NCBI GenBank assembly: GCA_947175645.1
Contig: CAMWNP010000022.1
Coordinates: 1 to 51,035 of the forward strand
Length of the DNA stretch: 51,035 nt
From: an uncultured Porphyromonadaceae bacterium
Lineage (GTDB): Bacteria; Bacteroidota; Bacteroidia; Bacteroidales; Muribaculaceae
Reading direction: 5' to 3'
Part shown: piece by piece, positions 33,314 to 41,692 of the stretch
Position numbering within the stretch: the stretch's first letter is position 1
How the letters are laid out: each line of letters begins with the position of its first letter
Translations under genes and position numbers: made by a program
Notes under the pieces: generated by a model
What the model saw: the letters and a program-made list of their open reading frames with translations, nothing else
Database searches by the model: none
Told to the model about the DNA's origin: nothing

Positions 33314-36258
33314 TTCTTATCCGTCATATTCTGATAAACCAGATGGAACAGTTCGGGACGGATGTTCATTTTTGAGAACGCCTTATTGTCACGCGTGGGA
33401 TTCACACGGTTATTAAGGAACACGAATATCAGGTCATTATCGGGGTCAACCCAGAACACGGTTCCGGTGAAGCCGAGGTGTCCGTAGGTAGCGGCGGTGG
33501 CTTCCTCGCAAGTGGGTGAGTTATCGGGGTTCTCGGTGTCGGGTTTGTCAAAACCGAGACCACGGCGACAAGTAGCACTCTTCGAGGTGGTGAAGAGTTT
33601 CACCGTCTCAGGAGAAAGGATACGTGCATCGCCATAAGTACCGCCGTTGAGCCACATCTGGCACAGTTTGGCAAGGTCGGTTGCCGTACCGAAAAGTCCG
33701 GCATTGCCCTGTACTCCCCCGGAGAAATTGGCAAGTTCGTCATGGACATGCCCGCAGAGGGTCTGTTTGCGCAAATATGTATCTTTTTCCGTAGAAGCAA
33801 TTTCCTTGGTGGAGAATTTCTCGAGAGGACGGTAGGTTACGCGCATCGCACCCATCGGGGCGAAGATACTGTCGTGAATCCAACGGTCATGACCTATGCC
33901 GGTTACATTCTCCTCCAACTGCATCAGAAGGCAGAAGTTCAGACAACTGTAGGCGTAACTGCGGTCCTTGCGCGGTGTGGAGTGATAAATACGGTTCATC
34001 AGAGTGTCGTAAGTCTCTTTGTTGACATACAGTCCTTTAGCGGCTTCAATGGGGAATTTCTCCGATTTTACCGGCGAGGTGATGTCACGGCGCAACTTGG
34101 CAGTGGCGTTGCCATAGGCACCCTCCTGAATCTTAATAGGGTTCGACTGTTTCCACTTGCGTGTGATCAGGTCACCGGTGTATGTGGTAGAGTCCATCAT
34201 TATGTAGAACATGTTCAGCGAGGGCTGTATGCCGGATTCATGATAGAGCAGTTGTTCTACGGTAACATCCTCTTTTTCAGTTCCTTTAAGCCCGGGGATA
34301 TAGTCTGATGCGGGTGCCTTGAGGTCAAACAGACCCAGGTCGTAGGCTTTCATGACGCCGGGAAGCGTACCGGTTGCCTTTGACACTGAGGCGAGATCAT
34401 AGAGGGTTTCATCGGTTACAGGCGCAGTACCACCCATCGACTGTTTGCCGATAGAACGGTTGTAAACCACATTACCGTTACGTGCCACCAAAAGTTGGCA
34501 TCCGGGGAAAGCACCGGTGCTGACACCTAAGTTGATGAGTGAGTCAAGTTGCGCGGTGAGTGCCGGATTTATACCTTCAGCCAGGGGAGATGAATAGCCC
34601 AGACGGTTCTTTTCGCGGTTCAATCCCTGACCTATTTCCGCTATACCCGCCAGATTGACAGGGAATTTCCCGGTTACTGAAATTCCGCCGAACAAAGCCT
34701 GTGCGGCCGCCCGCTGAAGCCAGGGGGTATTGTCGTAGACTGTCATCAGCGCACCATCGGAAGTCAGTGACGCCCCGTATTTGCTCATTTTGAACGGGTT
34801 GATAAAGAACACTTCAACCAATGAAGGGATGGACGCAAGTTGTGCCAGTTCATTGCGCGAACTCTGATGGTCGTTGAACACCGCCGCTATGACAGTGGTG
34901 TGTTTTTTTATCGCCGAAAGATTGGAAACAGAATGATAAACAGTTACCGGCGCATACTTGCGGCAGATATCGGTAAACTCTTTTCCATTGCCGCCTATGG
35001 TCACCACCGCTATGTTGTTATTCTCAAGATGCTTCATCGGAACAAGATTGTTCTTGTCGCGCAACAGTGTGACAGCAGCGTTTGACAACCGTTGGTTGAG
35101 AGCCTCGGCTTCAGGTGAATTAATTTCTCTACGGGCCTGTGCCACTGATGTAGCACGTGGCGCACCCTGCTTCAGGGCATATTTGTAGGCGAGCACACGT
35201 TTGACCTTGGCATCCACGTCGCTACTGCTTAGCATACCGTGATTTATGGCAGCCAAAACGGCAGTCATGTCACTTGAAGGTGAGGTTGACATAACAAGCA
35301 TGTCGGCGCCGGCCTTAAGGGCAGCCACGCAGTTGTTTCCTGCCGTATGGGCACCTTTCATGGCAAGGGCATCAGTAAAAATCAGACCGTCAAATCCCAT
35401 TTTCTCACGCAGCAATCCGGTGGTCACCGGTGCTGACAACGATGCGGGTGTGCCGGTGGGATCCACTGCGGGAACGCTCAGATGGGCTGTCATTACTCCC
35501 GAGCCGCCATCGGCTATGAACATCCTGAACGGAACAAGATCAGTTTTCTCAAGCATCTCCATTGTGTGGCCCACAACCGGGAGTGCCTTGTGTGAGTCAA
35601 CCGACGTATCGCCGTGACCCGGGAAATGCTTGCCCACAGCCATTACGCCGCCTGATTCCAGACCGCGTGAATAGGCCGCTCCGAGTTCCGCCACACGCTG
35701 AGGATTTTCACCGAATGAACGGTAGCCTATAACGGGATTCTTCGGGTTGGTATTGACATCAAGCACGGGAGCGAAATTCACCGTTACGCCCAGTACCCGG
35801 CACTCACGTGCCATCTCTTTGCCGTACTCAAACAGGAGTTCGGTGTCCTCAACGGCTCCGAGCGCCATATTGGATGGAAACTTGGGTGTTTCGCTAATAC
35901 GCATGGAAAGCCCCCATTCACCGTCAAACGTGATCATGGGGAACACGTCAGAAAGTTCGTCAGCCAGATTGATCATCTTGAAATATTGCTCCAGCGAACC
36001 CTCGCTCATCAGTATTCCTCCTGCATGCCGACGTCCTACAAGTGCCTTCATTGCAGCAACAGACTGCTCCCCGGCATTGGGATTGAGTGCCGGAACGAAC
36101 AACTGCGCCACCCGTTCCCGGGGTGTCAGGGTATTGAAAACTGAGTCGGCCCATGCTTTCGCGGCGGGTGACTGTGCTTTTTCGGAAAGAGGTGTGGCGG
36201 CGTATCCCATGGTCATGGAAGCAGCCGTTGCAAGAATTGTGATAAATATTTTTTTCAT
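33310..36258 (-). CDS. GH3 beta-N-acetylglucosaminidase fused to serine beta-lactamase-like hydrolase
   Basis: The 982-residue exported protein (signal peptide about 1-20) has a GH3 domain (about 30-370) of the NagZ type, with KHFPGHGDTSVDSH and the nucleophile Asp in GLIFTDALAMKGA. A GH3 C-terminal-like linker follows (about 400-560). A serine hydrolase domain (about 590-980) has the nucleophile Ser in ASVSKATG (SxxK), a Tyr in YSCLNF and the HLGFTGT box. The fusion is known in Bacteroidetes and probably trims peptidoglycan outside the cytoplasm, first the GlcNAc, then a peptide or ester bond. It overlaps argB by 4 bp and follows the 5'-nucleotidase by 16 nt. Confidence 0.92.
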   Translation of the reverse strand: MKKIFITILATAASMTMGYAATPLSEKAQSPAAKAWADSVFNTLTPRERVAQLFVPALNPNAGEQSVAAMKALVGRRHAGGILMSEGSLEQYFKMINLADELSDVFPMITFDGEWGLSMRISETPKFPSNMALGAVEDTELLFEYGKEMARECRVLGVTVNFAPVLDVNTNPKNPVIGYRSFGENPQRVAELGAAYSRGLESGGVMAVGKHFPGHGDTSVDSHKALPVVGHTMEMLEKTDLVPFRMFIADGGSGVMTAHLSVPAVDPTGTPASLSAPVTTGLLREKMGFDGLIFTDALAMKGAHTAGNNCVAALKAGADMLVMSTSPSSDMTAVLAAINHGMLSSSDVDAKVKRVLAYKYALKQGAPRATSVAQARREINSPEAEALNQRLSNAAVTLLRDKNNLVPMKHLENNNIAVVTIGGNGKEFTDICRKYAPVTVYHSVSNLSAIKKHTTVIAAVFNDHQSSRNELAQLASIPSLVEVFFINPFKMSKYGASLTSDGALMTVYDNTPWLQRAAAQALFGGISVTGKFPVNLAGIAEIGQGLNREKNRLGYSSPLAEGINPALTAQLDSLINLGVSTGAFPGCQLLVARNGNVVYNRSIGKQSMGGTAPVTDETLYDLASVSKATGTLPGVMKAYDLGLFDLKAPASDYIPGLKGTEKEDVTVEQLLYHESGIQPSLNMFYIMMDSTTYTGDLITRKWKQSNPIKIQEGAYGNATAKLRRDITSPVKSEKFPIEAAKGLYVNKETYDTLMNRIYHSTPRKDRSYAYSCLNFCLLMQLEENVTGIGHDRWIHDSIFAPMGAMRVTYRPLEKFSTKEIASTEKDTYLRKQTLCGHVHDELANFSGGVQGNAGLFGTATDLAKLCQMWLNGGTYGDARILSPETVKLFTTSKSATCRRGLGFDKPDTENPDNSPTCEEATAATYGHLGFTGTVFWVDPDNDLIFVFLNNRVNPTRDNKAFSKMNIRPELFHLVYQNMTDKK

Positions 36259-36274
36259 GGAAAATGATGTTGTC

Positions 36275-37777
36275 TTAGAAATGCATGCGCCGGGTGGTGT
36301 CAGGATTGATTTTTTTCTTCTTGTACTCGGTCCGGAGATATTTGAGCAGATCCTGATTGATCACATTATCGCTTGCTCCGATTTTCTTACCCCGGGTGAG
36401 AGGTTCCATAAAGTCACCGCCGTTAGCCAGATAGTCGATGGTAGCCACGGTGTAAACACGGTCAGGATCAAGCGGTTCACCGTTCAGAAGTACCTCCTTG
36501 CAGTTCCGGGTAGCCTTATCCATTGTTATGTTCAGTTCCGAACTTACGGAATCGCCACCGCGTATGTAGGCCATTACATTGAAAGCGTCCAGCAGATCCG
36601 AGCCTTTCACCTCAAGAACCTCTATAAGGTTATTGAAAGGCTGCATGTCAATGACCATACCCTCGGTGATGTCACCTTTGGGAAGTGACCGTCGGACTGA
36701 CCCTTTGTTCATTATGGCCATATCCACTTTTCTTCCGATGATTTCTGATCCACGGGTTGCCACGAAATCAGCAAGGAAGTTGTTCAGAGCCGGCTCACTG
36801 TTCTCCAGAGCCACAGCGCTGCGTGCAACACGCACGTTCATCAATGAGTCAACTCCGGCACGGTATCCGTCAATTATCTTTTTCAGTTCCGGATCATGAT
36901 TCTTGTCAAGCCGGCTGTCAATTTCAATAACATTGAATACCGGAATCATGGAATCCAGATCAATGGTGATCTCACCTATCCGCATCCCCTGTTTGCCGGC
37001 CTGGGTGACAAGCACATCCTTTCCCACTTTGTTCTTCAATACAGTCTTATCCTTATCGGAAGGTTCAAGGAACGTGTGGGAATGACCGCCTATGATTATG
37101 TCGATATCCTCGCTTTCACGGGCAAGGTCAATATCCTTGGGTGCCGGATTACCGGAGTATCCAATGTGAGTGAGAGCAATCACCATGTCAACCTTTTCAT
37201 TATGCTTCAGGTGCCATGCTGTTGCATTGGCGGCTTTTATTGCATCCAGATACTCCACTCCATTATAATTTCCTGCCGCGATCATACCCTCCGGCTGAAG
37301 GTTTATGCCCATAAACCCGATTTTTTTACCATCGTATTCTTTTATTATGTATGGCTTGAAAATGCCGTTGAGCGGACCGTCGGAAAGATCGTAGTTGGTA
37401 GTGAGCCACGTAAGTTTGCTGTCGCGGAGCAGGTCTCCCAGGTGTTCGGCACCGTTGTCAAAGTCATGATTTCCTAATATGGCGAGGTCATAACCCATCT
37501 CCTCCAGAAGACGGTATTCCACTTCTCCTTTATACAGATAGAAGAACAACGTGCCTTGAACAGCATCACCGGCATCCACAAGAAGGAAATTCTCGTTGGC
37601 CCCCCTAACACTGTCTATCACAGCCTTGCGTCGTAAAACGCCTCCCATATTCTTGTCATTAGGGTCAATCTGTGAGTGAGTGTCGTTGGTGTGAAGTATA
37701 ACTAATTTTTCCGCCCCGGCAGAAAAATATCCTATCGCTACTGCTGCAAGTACGGCAATCGGAGTCAATATTCTCAT
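36275..37777 (-). CDS. exported 5'-nucleotidase / UDP-sugar hydrolase
   Basis: The 500-residue protein has a signal peptide (cut near AGA, about residue 22) and a two-domain UshA-like fold. The N-terminal metallophosphatase domain has HTNDTHSQ, LLVDAGDAVQG, LGNHDFDNG, LTHIGYSG and GGHSH, which bind two metal ions. The C-terminal specificity domain has NKGSVRRSLPKGDIT and NGGDFM, which bind the base. It dephosphorylates nucleotides or splits UDP-sugars in the periplasm. In many Bacteroidetes the two halves are separate genes; here they are joined. It is the first gene of the operon with the GH3 fusion, ArgB and the acyltransferase. Confidence 0.92.
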   Translation of the reverse strand: MRILTPIAVLAAVAIGYFSAGAEKLVILHTNDTHSQIDPNDKNMGGVLRRKAVIDSVRGANENFLLVDAGDAVQGTLFFYLYKGEVEYRLLEEMGYDLAILGNHDFDNGAEHLGDLLRDSKLTWLTTNYDLSDGPLNGIFKPYIIKEYDGKKIGFMGINLQPEGMIAAGNYNGVEYLDAIKAANATAWHLKHNEKVDMVIALTHIGYSGNPAPKDIDLARESEDIDIIIGGHSHTFLEPSDKDKTVLKNKVGKDVLVTQAGKQGMRIGEITIDLDSMIPVFNVIEIDSRLDKNHDPELKKIIDGYRAGVDSLMNVRVARSAVALENSEPALNNFLADFVATRGSEIIGRKVDMAIMNKGSVRRSLPKGDITEGMVIDMQPFNNLIEVLEVKGSDLLDAFNVMAYIRGGDSVSSELNITMDKATRNCKEVLLNGEPLDPDRVYTVATIDYLANGGDFMEPLTRGKKIGASDNVINQDLLKYLRTEYKKKKINPDTTRRMHF

Positions 37778-37808
37778 CTTTATTCAGTGGTTTCAGGGTT
37801 AGTTTCCA

Positions 37809-37816
37809 CAAATTTA
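37809..37816 (-). promoter_or_regulatory. possible -7 box of the nucleotidase operon
   Basis: The minus strand reads TAAATTTG, matching TAnnTTTG, about 31 nt before the start ATG at 37777. No -33 TTG is at the normal distance. Confidence 0.4.
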
Positions 37817-37857
37817 CTCAGTTTTTTTCACACTCCATGTTTTTTTCACCATTTTTT

Positions 37858-37888
37858 TTGGAATTTAAATAAAATTGCCATACCTTTG
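37858..37888 (+). promoter_or_regulatory. Bacteroidetes-type promoter of the ABC/GntR operon
   Basis: TTG (37858-37860), a 20-nt spacer and TACCTTTG (37881-37888) match the consensus. The predicted start is near 37895, which lies inside the possible operator at 37891-37912. Confidence 0.85.
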
Positions 37889-37890
37889 CA

Positions 37891-37912
37891 GTGTACTATT
37901 AAACTATTACAC
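37891..37912 (+). promoter_or_regulatory. possible GntR operator
   Basis: GTGTA (37891-37895) and TACAC (37908-37912) are inverted, 12 nt apart, and overlap the predicted transcription start. The sequence between and after them repeats ACTATTA three times. It is a likely site for the YtrA-type GntR protein made by this operon. Confidence 0.5.
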
Positions 37913-37929
37913 TATTACAATCATACAGT

Positions 37930-38796
37930 ATGTTAGAATGTAAGAATCTCACATTTGCCTACCGGAAATCGCTACCGGTGCTCAATCATTTCAATTTGGA
38001 AATAAGCAACGGCGGAATATATGGAATACTTGGCAAAAACGGAGCCGGAAAATCCACACTTCTCTCACTGATGTGCGGACTCCTTACCCCCACGGAAGGA
38101 GAAGTGCTGTTGGACGGCATCAATGTCCGCCGACGCCTCCCATCAACACTGAGCAGCACCTTCCTGGTGCCGGAGGAATTTGAACTTCCCAACATCTCAA
38201 TGGAAGAATACTGCCGTATCAACGCCCCCTTCTATCCCAACTTCGACCTGGAGGACCTGAAGCGCAACCTCGAGATGTTTGAACTGACATTCAACATTAA
38301 CCTGGGTCATCTCTCCATGGGACAGAAAAAGAAGGCATTCATGAGTTTCGCCCTCGCATGCAACACCGGCGTACTTATCATGGATGAACCTACCAACGGA
38401 CTGGATATAACCAGCAAAGTGCAGTTCCGGCGTTTCCTTGCCTCACACATGACGGATGACCGCATAATAATCATATCCACCCATCAGGTGCATGACGTGG
38501 AACTGCTTCTTGACCATATCATCATCGTTGACAACCGTTCGCTGCTGCTGAGCCAGCCCACACAGGAAATCACCCGCCGCCTGCGCTTCTTCAACACCCT
38601 GACCGCACCTGACACAGAGGATTCATCACTGCTGTTCGCTCAGCGTGGCGTCGGCGGCTTCGCCAACGTAGCGCTACGCCCCGACGATGGTTCAGATGAA
38701 GAAACTGACATCAACCTGGAATCGCTCTATGAACTCTGTTGCCGCAACCCCATGCTCATCACACGTATTTTCACAACTGAAGCAAAACAATCATGA
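37930..38796 (+). CDS. ABC transporter ATPase (YtrB type)
   Basis: The 288-residue ATPase has Walker A GKNGAGKST, a Q-loop region near VPEEFELP, a changed signature (LSMGQKKK instead of LSGGQ), Walker B VLIMDEPTNGLD and the switch His in IISTHQVHD. This class (EcsA/YtrB) pairs with small permeases and is often linked to cell-wall stress or antibiotic resistance. Its stop overlaps the permease start by 4 bp. It is the first gene of a four-gene operon that includes its own GntR regulator. The last 60 residues are less conserved and may contact the permease. Confidence 0.9.
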   Translation: MLECKNLTFAYRKSLPVLNHFNLEISNGGIYGILGKNGAGKSTLLSLMCGLLTPTEGEVLLDGINVRRRLPSTLSSTFLVPEEFELPNISMEEYCRINAPFYPNFDLEDLKRNLEMFELTFNINLGHLSMGQKKKAFMSFALACNTGVLIMDEPTNGLDITSKVQFRRFLASHMTDDRIIIISTHQVHDVELLLDHIIIVDNRSLLLSQPTQEITRRLRFFNTLTAPDTEDSSLLFAQRGVGGFANVALRPDDGSDEETDINLESLYELCCRNPMLITRIFTTEAKQS

Positions 38797-39584
38797 AAAA
38801 TATAACCATATCTGACAATTTCTCAATGAACCGCTTCCTGATGCTTGCAAAGCGTGAGATTATCTCAAACAAACGTCTGTTCATCATGGAGTTGGCGGTT
38901 ATTACCGGACTAACACTCTTAGCAGAGGCATTCATTGCCTGGGCTGCCGGACCGAACTATAACGAACTACATCCATCAAATGGAATAATTTACTTCACCG
39001 ACCGGACGTCAGCCACCATCATTGCCCTTGTAGGATTTGTGGGATTCTCCATCCTTATCAATGTTGCAGCCTCAATGGTGTGCAGCGGACTGTCCAACAA
39101 GAAAGGCAGAATAAATAATTTCATGGCCGTTGGCACTCCCGCCGAAAAATATCTGGTCAACTTCCTCATCTACGATGTTTTCTTCATCATCTTCTTCTTT
39201 GCCCAATGGCTTGCAATAGACTATCTGCGTGTGCTTTACGTCAACCTTCGTTATCCTGTCGACGGCGTCAGCGTGTTGTCACTGCTGAACGACCTCGACT
39301 GGCGAATCATCGTAGCGGCAATAGCCTCACTGGCATTCTTCCAGGCCTTTTACACCCTGGTCAGCGCCTTCTCCCCCAAATGGGCGTTCCTGAAAGCATT
39401 CGGATTGAGTTACGTCATCAACTTCCTCTCCGTTCCCTACTGCATGATTTTCTCCTTCCTCTATATCGACGTACAGCCCTCACCAACCTACGCTGTCATC
39501 ATCGGCGCCGGTATGGCCTTCTGCTTCGCCATAGCCATGCATCTGCTCGCCTACTACCGTTACACTGAAACCGATATAATATGA
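38793..39584 (+). CDS. ABC-2-like permease subunit
   Basis: The 263-residue protein has six hydrophobic helices: about 30-52, 72-98, 128-145, 170-195, 200-222 and 228-252. The two loops between them are short and polar. The sequence SMVCSGLSNKKGRINNFMAVGTPAEK between helices 2 and 3 is a typical coupling stretch of ABC-2-type permeases. It forms the membrane half of the transporter with the ATPase before it. Its start overlaps the ATPase stop by 4 bp and its stop overlaps the GntR gene by 4 bp. The substrate is unknown. Confidence 0.82.
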   Translation: MKNITISDNFSMNRFLMLAKREIISNKRLFIMELAVITGLTLLAEAFIAWAAGPNYNELHPSNGIIYFTDRTSATIIALVGFVGFSILINVAASMVCSGLSNKKGRINNFMAVGTPAEKYLVNFLIYDVFFIIFFFAQWLAIDYLRVLYVNLRYPVDGVSVLSLLNDLDWRIIVAAIASLAFFQAFYTLVSAFSPKWAFLKAFGLSYVINFLSVPYCMIFSFLYIDVQPSPTYAVIIGAGMAFCFAIAMHLLAYYRYTETDII

Positions 39585-39940
39585 ATTTCTCAAACAATAA
39601 AGCCATATATCTTCAGATTGCCGACTCCATCACTGACGAGATTCTTTCAGGTCACCTTACCCCCAACAACCGGATCCCGTCAATCCGCGACCTGAGTGCG
39701 CAGTTTCAGGTAAATGTGAACACCATCACACGCTCGCTGGAATATCTTCAGCAGCATGATGTCATCTATAACCAGCGCGGCATTGGGTTCTTCGTTTCTG
39801 AAAACGCCCCGGAATCAATTTTGGAGGCACGCAGGCGCAATTTCCTCCAGGCAGTTTTGCCTGAAGTATGTCATCAGATGCATCTGCTCGATATCCCTGT
39901 CAATGAGTTCATTAACATCTACAACAATCAAAGGTCATGA
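39581..39940 (+). CDS. GntR-family regulator, YtrA subfamily
   Basis: The 119-residue protein consists almost only of a winged helix-turn-helix: AIYLQIADSITDEILSG, then IPSIRDLSAQFQVNVNTITR and YNQRGIGFFV, the classical GntR pattern. The short C-terminus (about 80-119) is the dimerisation tail of the YtrA subfamily, which has no effector domain. YtrA proteins repress their own ABC operons and are released under cell-wall stress. In most ytr operons the regulator is the first gene; here it is third, after the transporter genes. It overlaps both neighbours by 4 bp. A matching operator may be at 37891-37912. Confidence 0.92.
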   Translation: MNFSNNKAIYLQIADSITDEILSGHLTPNNRIPSIRDLSAQFQVNVNTITRSLEYLQQHDVIYNQRGIGFFVSENAPESILEARRRNFLQAVLPEVCHQMHLLDIPVNEFINIYNNQRS

Positions 39941-40734
39941 AACAATCCACCAAATATCTACTATTCCTCATAGGCGCATTTTTCCTTGCCGCCATCCTCT
40001 ATCCGATCATCCTGCACTATGTTCCTCAGGAGAAGTGGTACAACCAAAAGTGGGACAATAATGATGTTGTTGAAGAAATCGCTGCCGACTACAACGAGCG
40101 CGAGGTGCCGATTGTGGACATGCCTGTTGCGGTGATAAATCTCTCGGAATCGCTCAAAGTATCTTCTGTCATCATCGAAGGGGTGGAATCGCCTAAGGAT
40201 CAGACTATTGAAATCGGTATGGCAGCCAGTGACAGGTATCTCAACGCCATCAGTATTGATGCCGATCCGGAAACCTCAACACTGAAAATCGTGGACAACA
40301 ACAATGCTTGTGAGTCCATTGACTCGCTCGTGATAAGGATTGCGGTTCCGGCAAACGGCAGACTTGACGTATTGACCGATATGTGCCACTCCGTATCGTT
40401 CAGCAACATCAATGCCGAAGCCATTGAACTAACCTCAAAATGCACCACTACAGCCGATTGCGTTGACCTCAACATAAACTCATGCAACATCAACGCCTTT
40501 ACATTCATTGCATCAAGCAAAGGAAAATACGGCAACAAATTCTACCTCAACTGTATGAATTCAATGATTGAATCTCTTTCGATATCAACGGTCAGAGACT
40601 TCAATCTCAATGCCAACGGCAATGTCAGAAATCTGGCTATCAACGCTGAGGCAGTCCTTGAAATATCAATAACCGGATATGACAGCGACATCGCCCTCAA
40701 CAAAAACAACCACAAAGTATTCATCGATCGCTAA
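39937..40734 (+). CDS. membrane-anchored beta-helix-like (DUF2807-like) protein
   Basis: The 265-residue protein has one N-terminal membrane helix (about 7-26) and a large outer part. From about residue 100 it has regular short strands, such as SLVIRIAVPANGRLDVLTDM, AIELTSKCTTTADCVDLNIN and VRNLAINAEAVLEISITGYD, typical of the head domain of putative auto-transporter adhesins (DUF2807). This domain often follows ABC or PspC-like genes in Bacteroidetes. Function is unknown; it may sense or bind the cell wall. It overlaps the GntR gene by 4 bp and ends the operon, unless the small frame at 40758 is real. Confidence 0.75.
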   Translation: MKQSTKYLLFLIGAFFLAAILYPIILHYVPQEKWYNQKWDNNDVVEEIAADYNEREVPIVDMPVAVINLSESLKVSSVIIEGVESPKDQTIEIGMAASDRYLNAISIDADPETSTLKIVDNNNACESIDSLVIRIAVPANGRLDVLTDMCHSVSFSNINAEAIELTSKCTTTADCVDLNINSCNINAFTFIASSKGKYGNKFYLNCMNSMIESLSISTVRDFNLNANGNVRNLAINAEAVLEISITGYDSDIALNKNNHKVFIDR

Positions 40735-40757
40735 CCGCCTCTAAATCACACCAACCA

Positions 40758-40826
40758 ATGTTTATTTTCAGTATAGCAATATTATTGACCATCTACGTCA
40801 CAATATCAAAAATCAGATTATTCTGA
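40758..40826 (+). CDS. candidate 22-residue membrane peptide
   Basis: An ATG 24 nt after the stop of the DUF2807-like gene opens 22 codons ending at TGA 40824-40826. The product would start MFIFSIAILLTIYV and end with the basic ISKIRLF: one hydrophobic helix with a positive tail, as in small regulators of membrane transporters. It lies at the end of the ABC operon, before a hairpin. The frame is short, so chance cannot be excluded. Confidence 0.4.
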   Translation: MFIFSIAILLTIYVTISKIRLF

Positions 40827-40835
40827 ATTAGAAGT

Positions 40836-40868
40836 GCAGGCTGAGACGAAATTTTCGGTTCAGCCTGC
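40836..40868. terminator. hairpin closing the ABC operon
   Basis: GCAGGCTGA (40836-40844) pairs with TCAGCCTGC (40860-40868) around a 15-nt loop. A short U-rich stretch (GCTTTC) follows on the + strand. It probably ends the ABC/GntR transcript before the trmB promoter. Confidence 0.6.
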
Positions 40869-40893
40869 GCTTTCATTGATTCAGCCACACTTC

Positions 40894-40924
40894 TTGCATA
40901 TCTCCATTTTTTTAGGTATTTTTG
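40894..40924 (+). promoter_or_regulatory. Bacteroidetes-type promoter of the trmB-ribF operon
   Basis: TTG (40894-40896), a 20-nt spacer and TATTTTTG (40917-40924) match the consensus. The trmB start is 19 nt after the -7 box, so the leader is short. Confidence 0.8.
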
Positions 40925-40943
40925 CAGCAATAATGAATATTGT

Positions 40944-41690
40944 ATGGGAAAGAACAAACTGAAAAAATTCCGGGAAATGGAGCATCTTGACAGGGTTTTC
41001 CAGTTTCCTTTCGGCACTCTGCAAGGGAAAGATTGCCCGCTGAAGGGAAAATGGAATCTCGAAGTGTTCGGAAACGACAATCCCATTGTTCTGGAACTCG
41101 GCTGCGGAAAAGGGGAGTACACCGTGGGTATGGCACGCCATTTCCGCGATAAAAATTTCATCGGGATAGACGTGAAGGGGGCTCGTATGTGGTCCGGAGC
41201 ACGCATAGCAAACGATGAAAATATCACCAACGCGGCTTTCCTCCGGACAAATATTGAACTTCTTCCTCTGTTCTTCGCTCCGGGTGAAATCAGCGAGATA
41301 TGGATAACGTTCCCGGATCCACAGATGAAGAAAGTGAGGAAACGTCTGACATCCACACGTTTCATGGAACTTTACCGTCAGATAATGATTCCCGGTGGAC
41401 TTGTTCATCTGAAAACCGACAGTCCGTTTCTCTACACCTACACCGACGCCATGACCTCGAACAACGGTCTTGTTCCCGTCAAAAACTATTCCGACCTGTA
41501 CAGCAGCGAGGATGCGGACTCCCCCATCCTTCGCATCCGAACGCACTATGAGCAGCAATGGCTTGACAGAGGTCTGACAATCAAGTACATAGCCTTCCCG
41601 CTTGACCACACCTCCAATCTTACAGAACCTGACATCGACATTCCTTTCGACACTTACCGCAGTTACTCCCGCGGTGAACTTCAGTTATAA
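40944..41690 (+). CDS. trmB: tRNA (guanine-N7)-methyltransferase
   Basis: The 248-residue SAM-dependent enzyme methylates G46 of many tRNAs. It has the SAM loop LELGCGKGEYTV, GIDVKGARMWSGA, NIELLPLFF and the family-specific WITFPDPQMKKVRKRLTSTRF, in which the Asp and the Arg/Lys cluster bind the tRNA. Length agrees with TrmB. It is the first gene of a six-gene operon and has its own promoter; 2 nt separate it from the next gene. The basic N-terminus (MGKNKLKKFREME) is typical of the family in Bacteroidetes. Confidence 0.95.
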   Translation: MGKNKLKKFREMEHLDRVFQFPFGTLQGKDCPLKGKWNLEVFGNDNPIVLELGCGKGEYTVGMARHFRDKNFIGIDVKGARMWSGARIANDENITNAAFLRTNIELLPLFFAPGEISEIWITFPDPQMKKVRKRLTSTRFMELYRQIMIPGGLVHLKTDSPFLYTYTDAMTSNNGLVPVKNYSDLYSSEDADSPILRIRTHYEQQWLDRGLTIKYIAFPLDHTSNLTEPDIDIPFDTYRSYSRGELQL

Positions 41691-41692
41691 TC

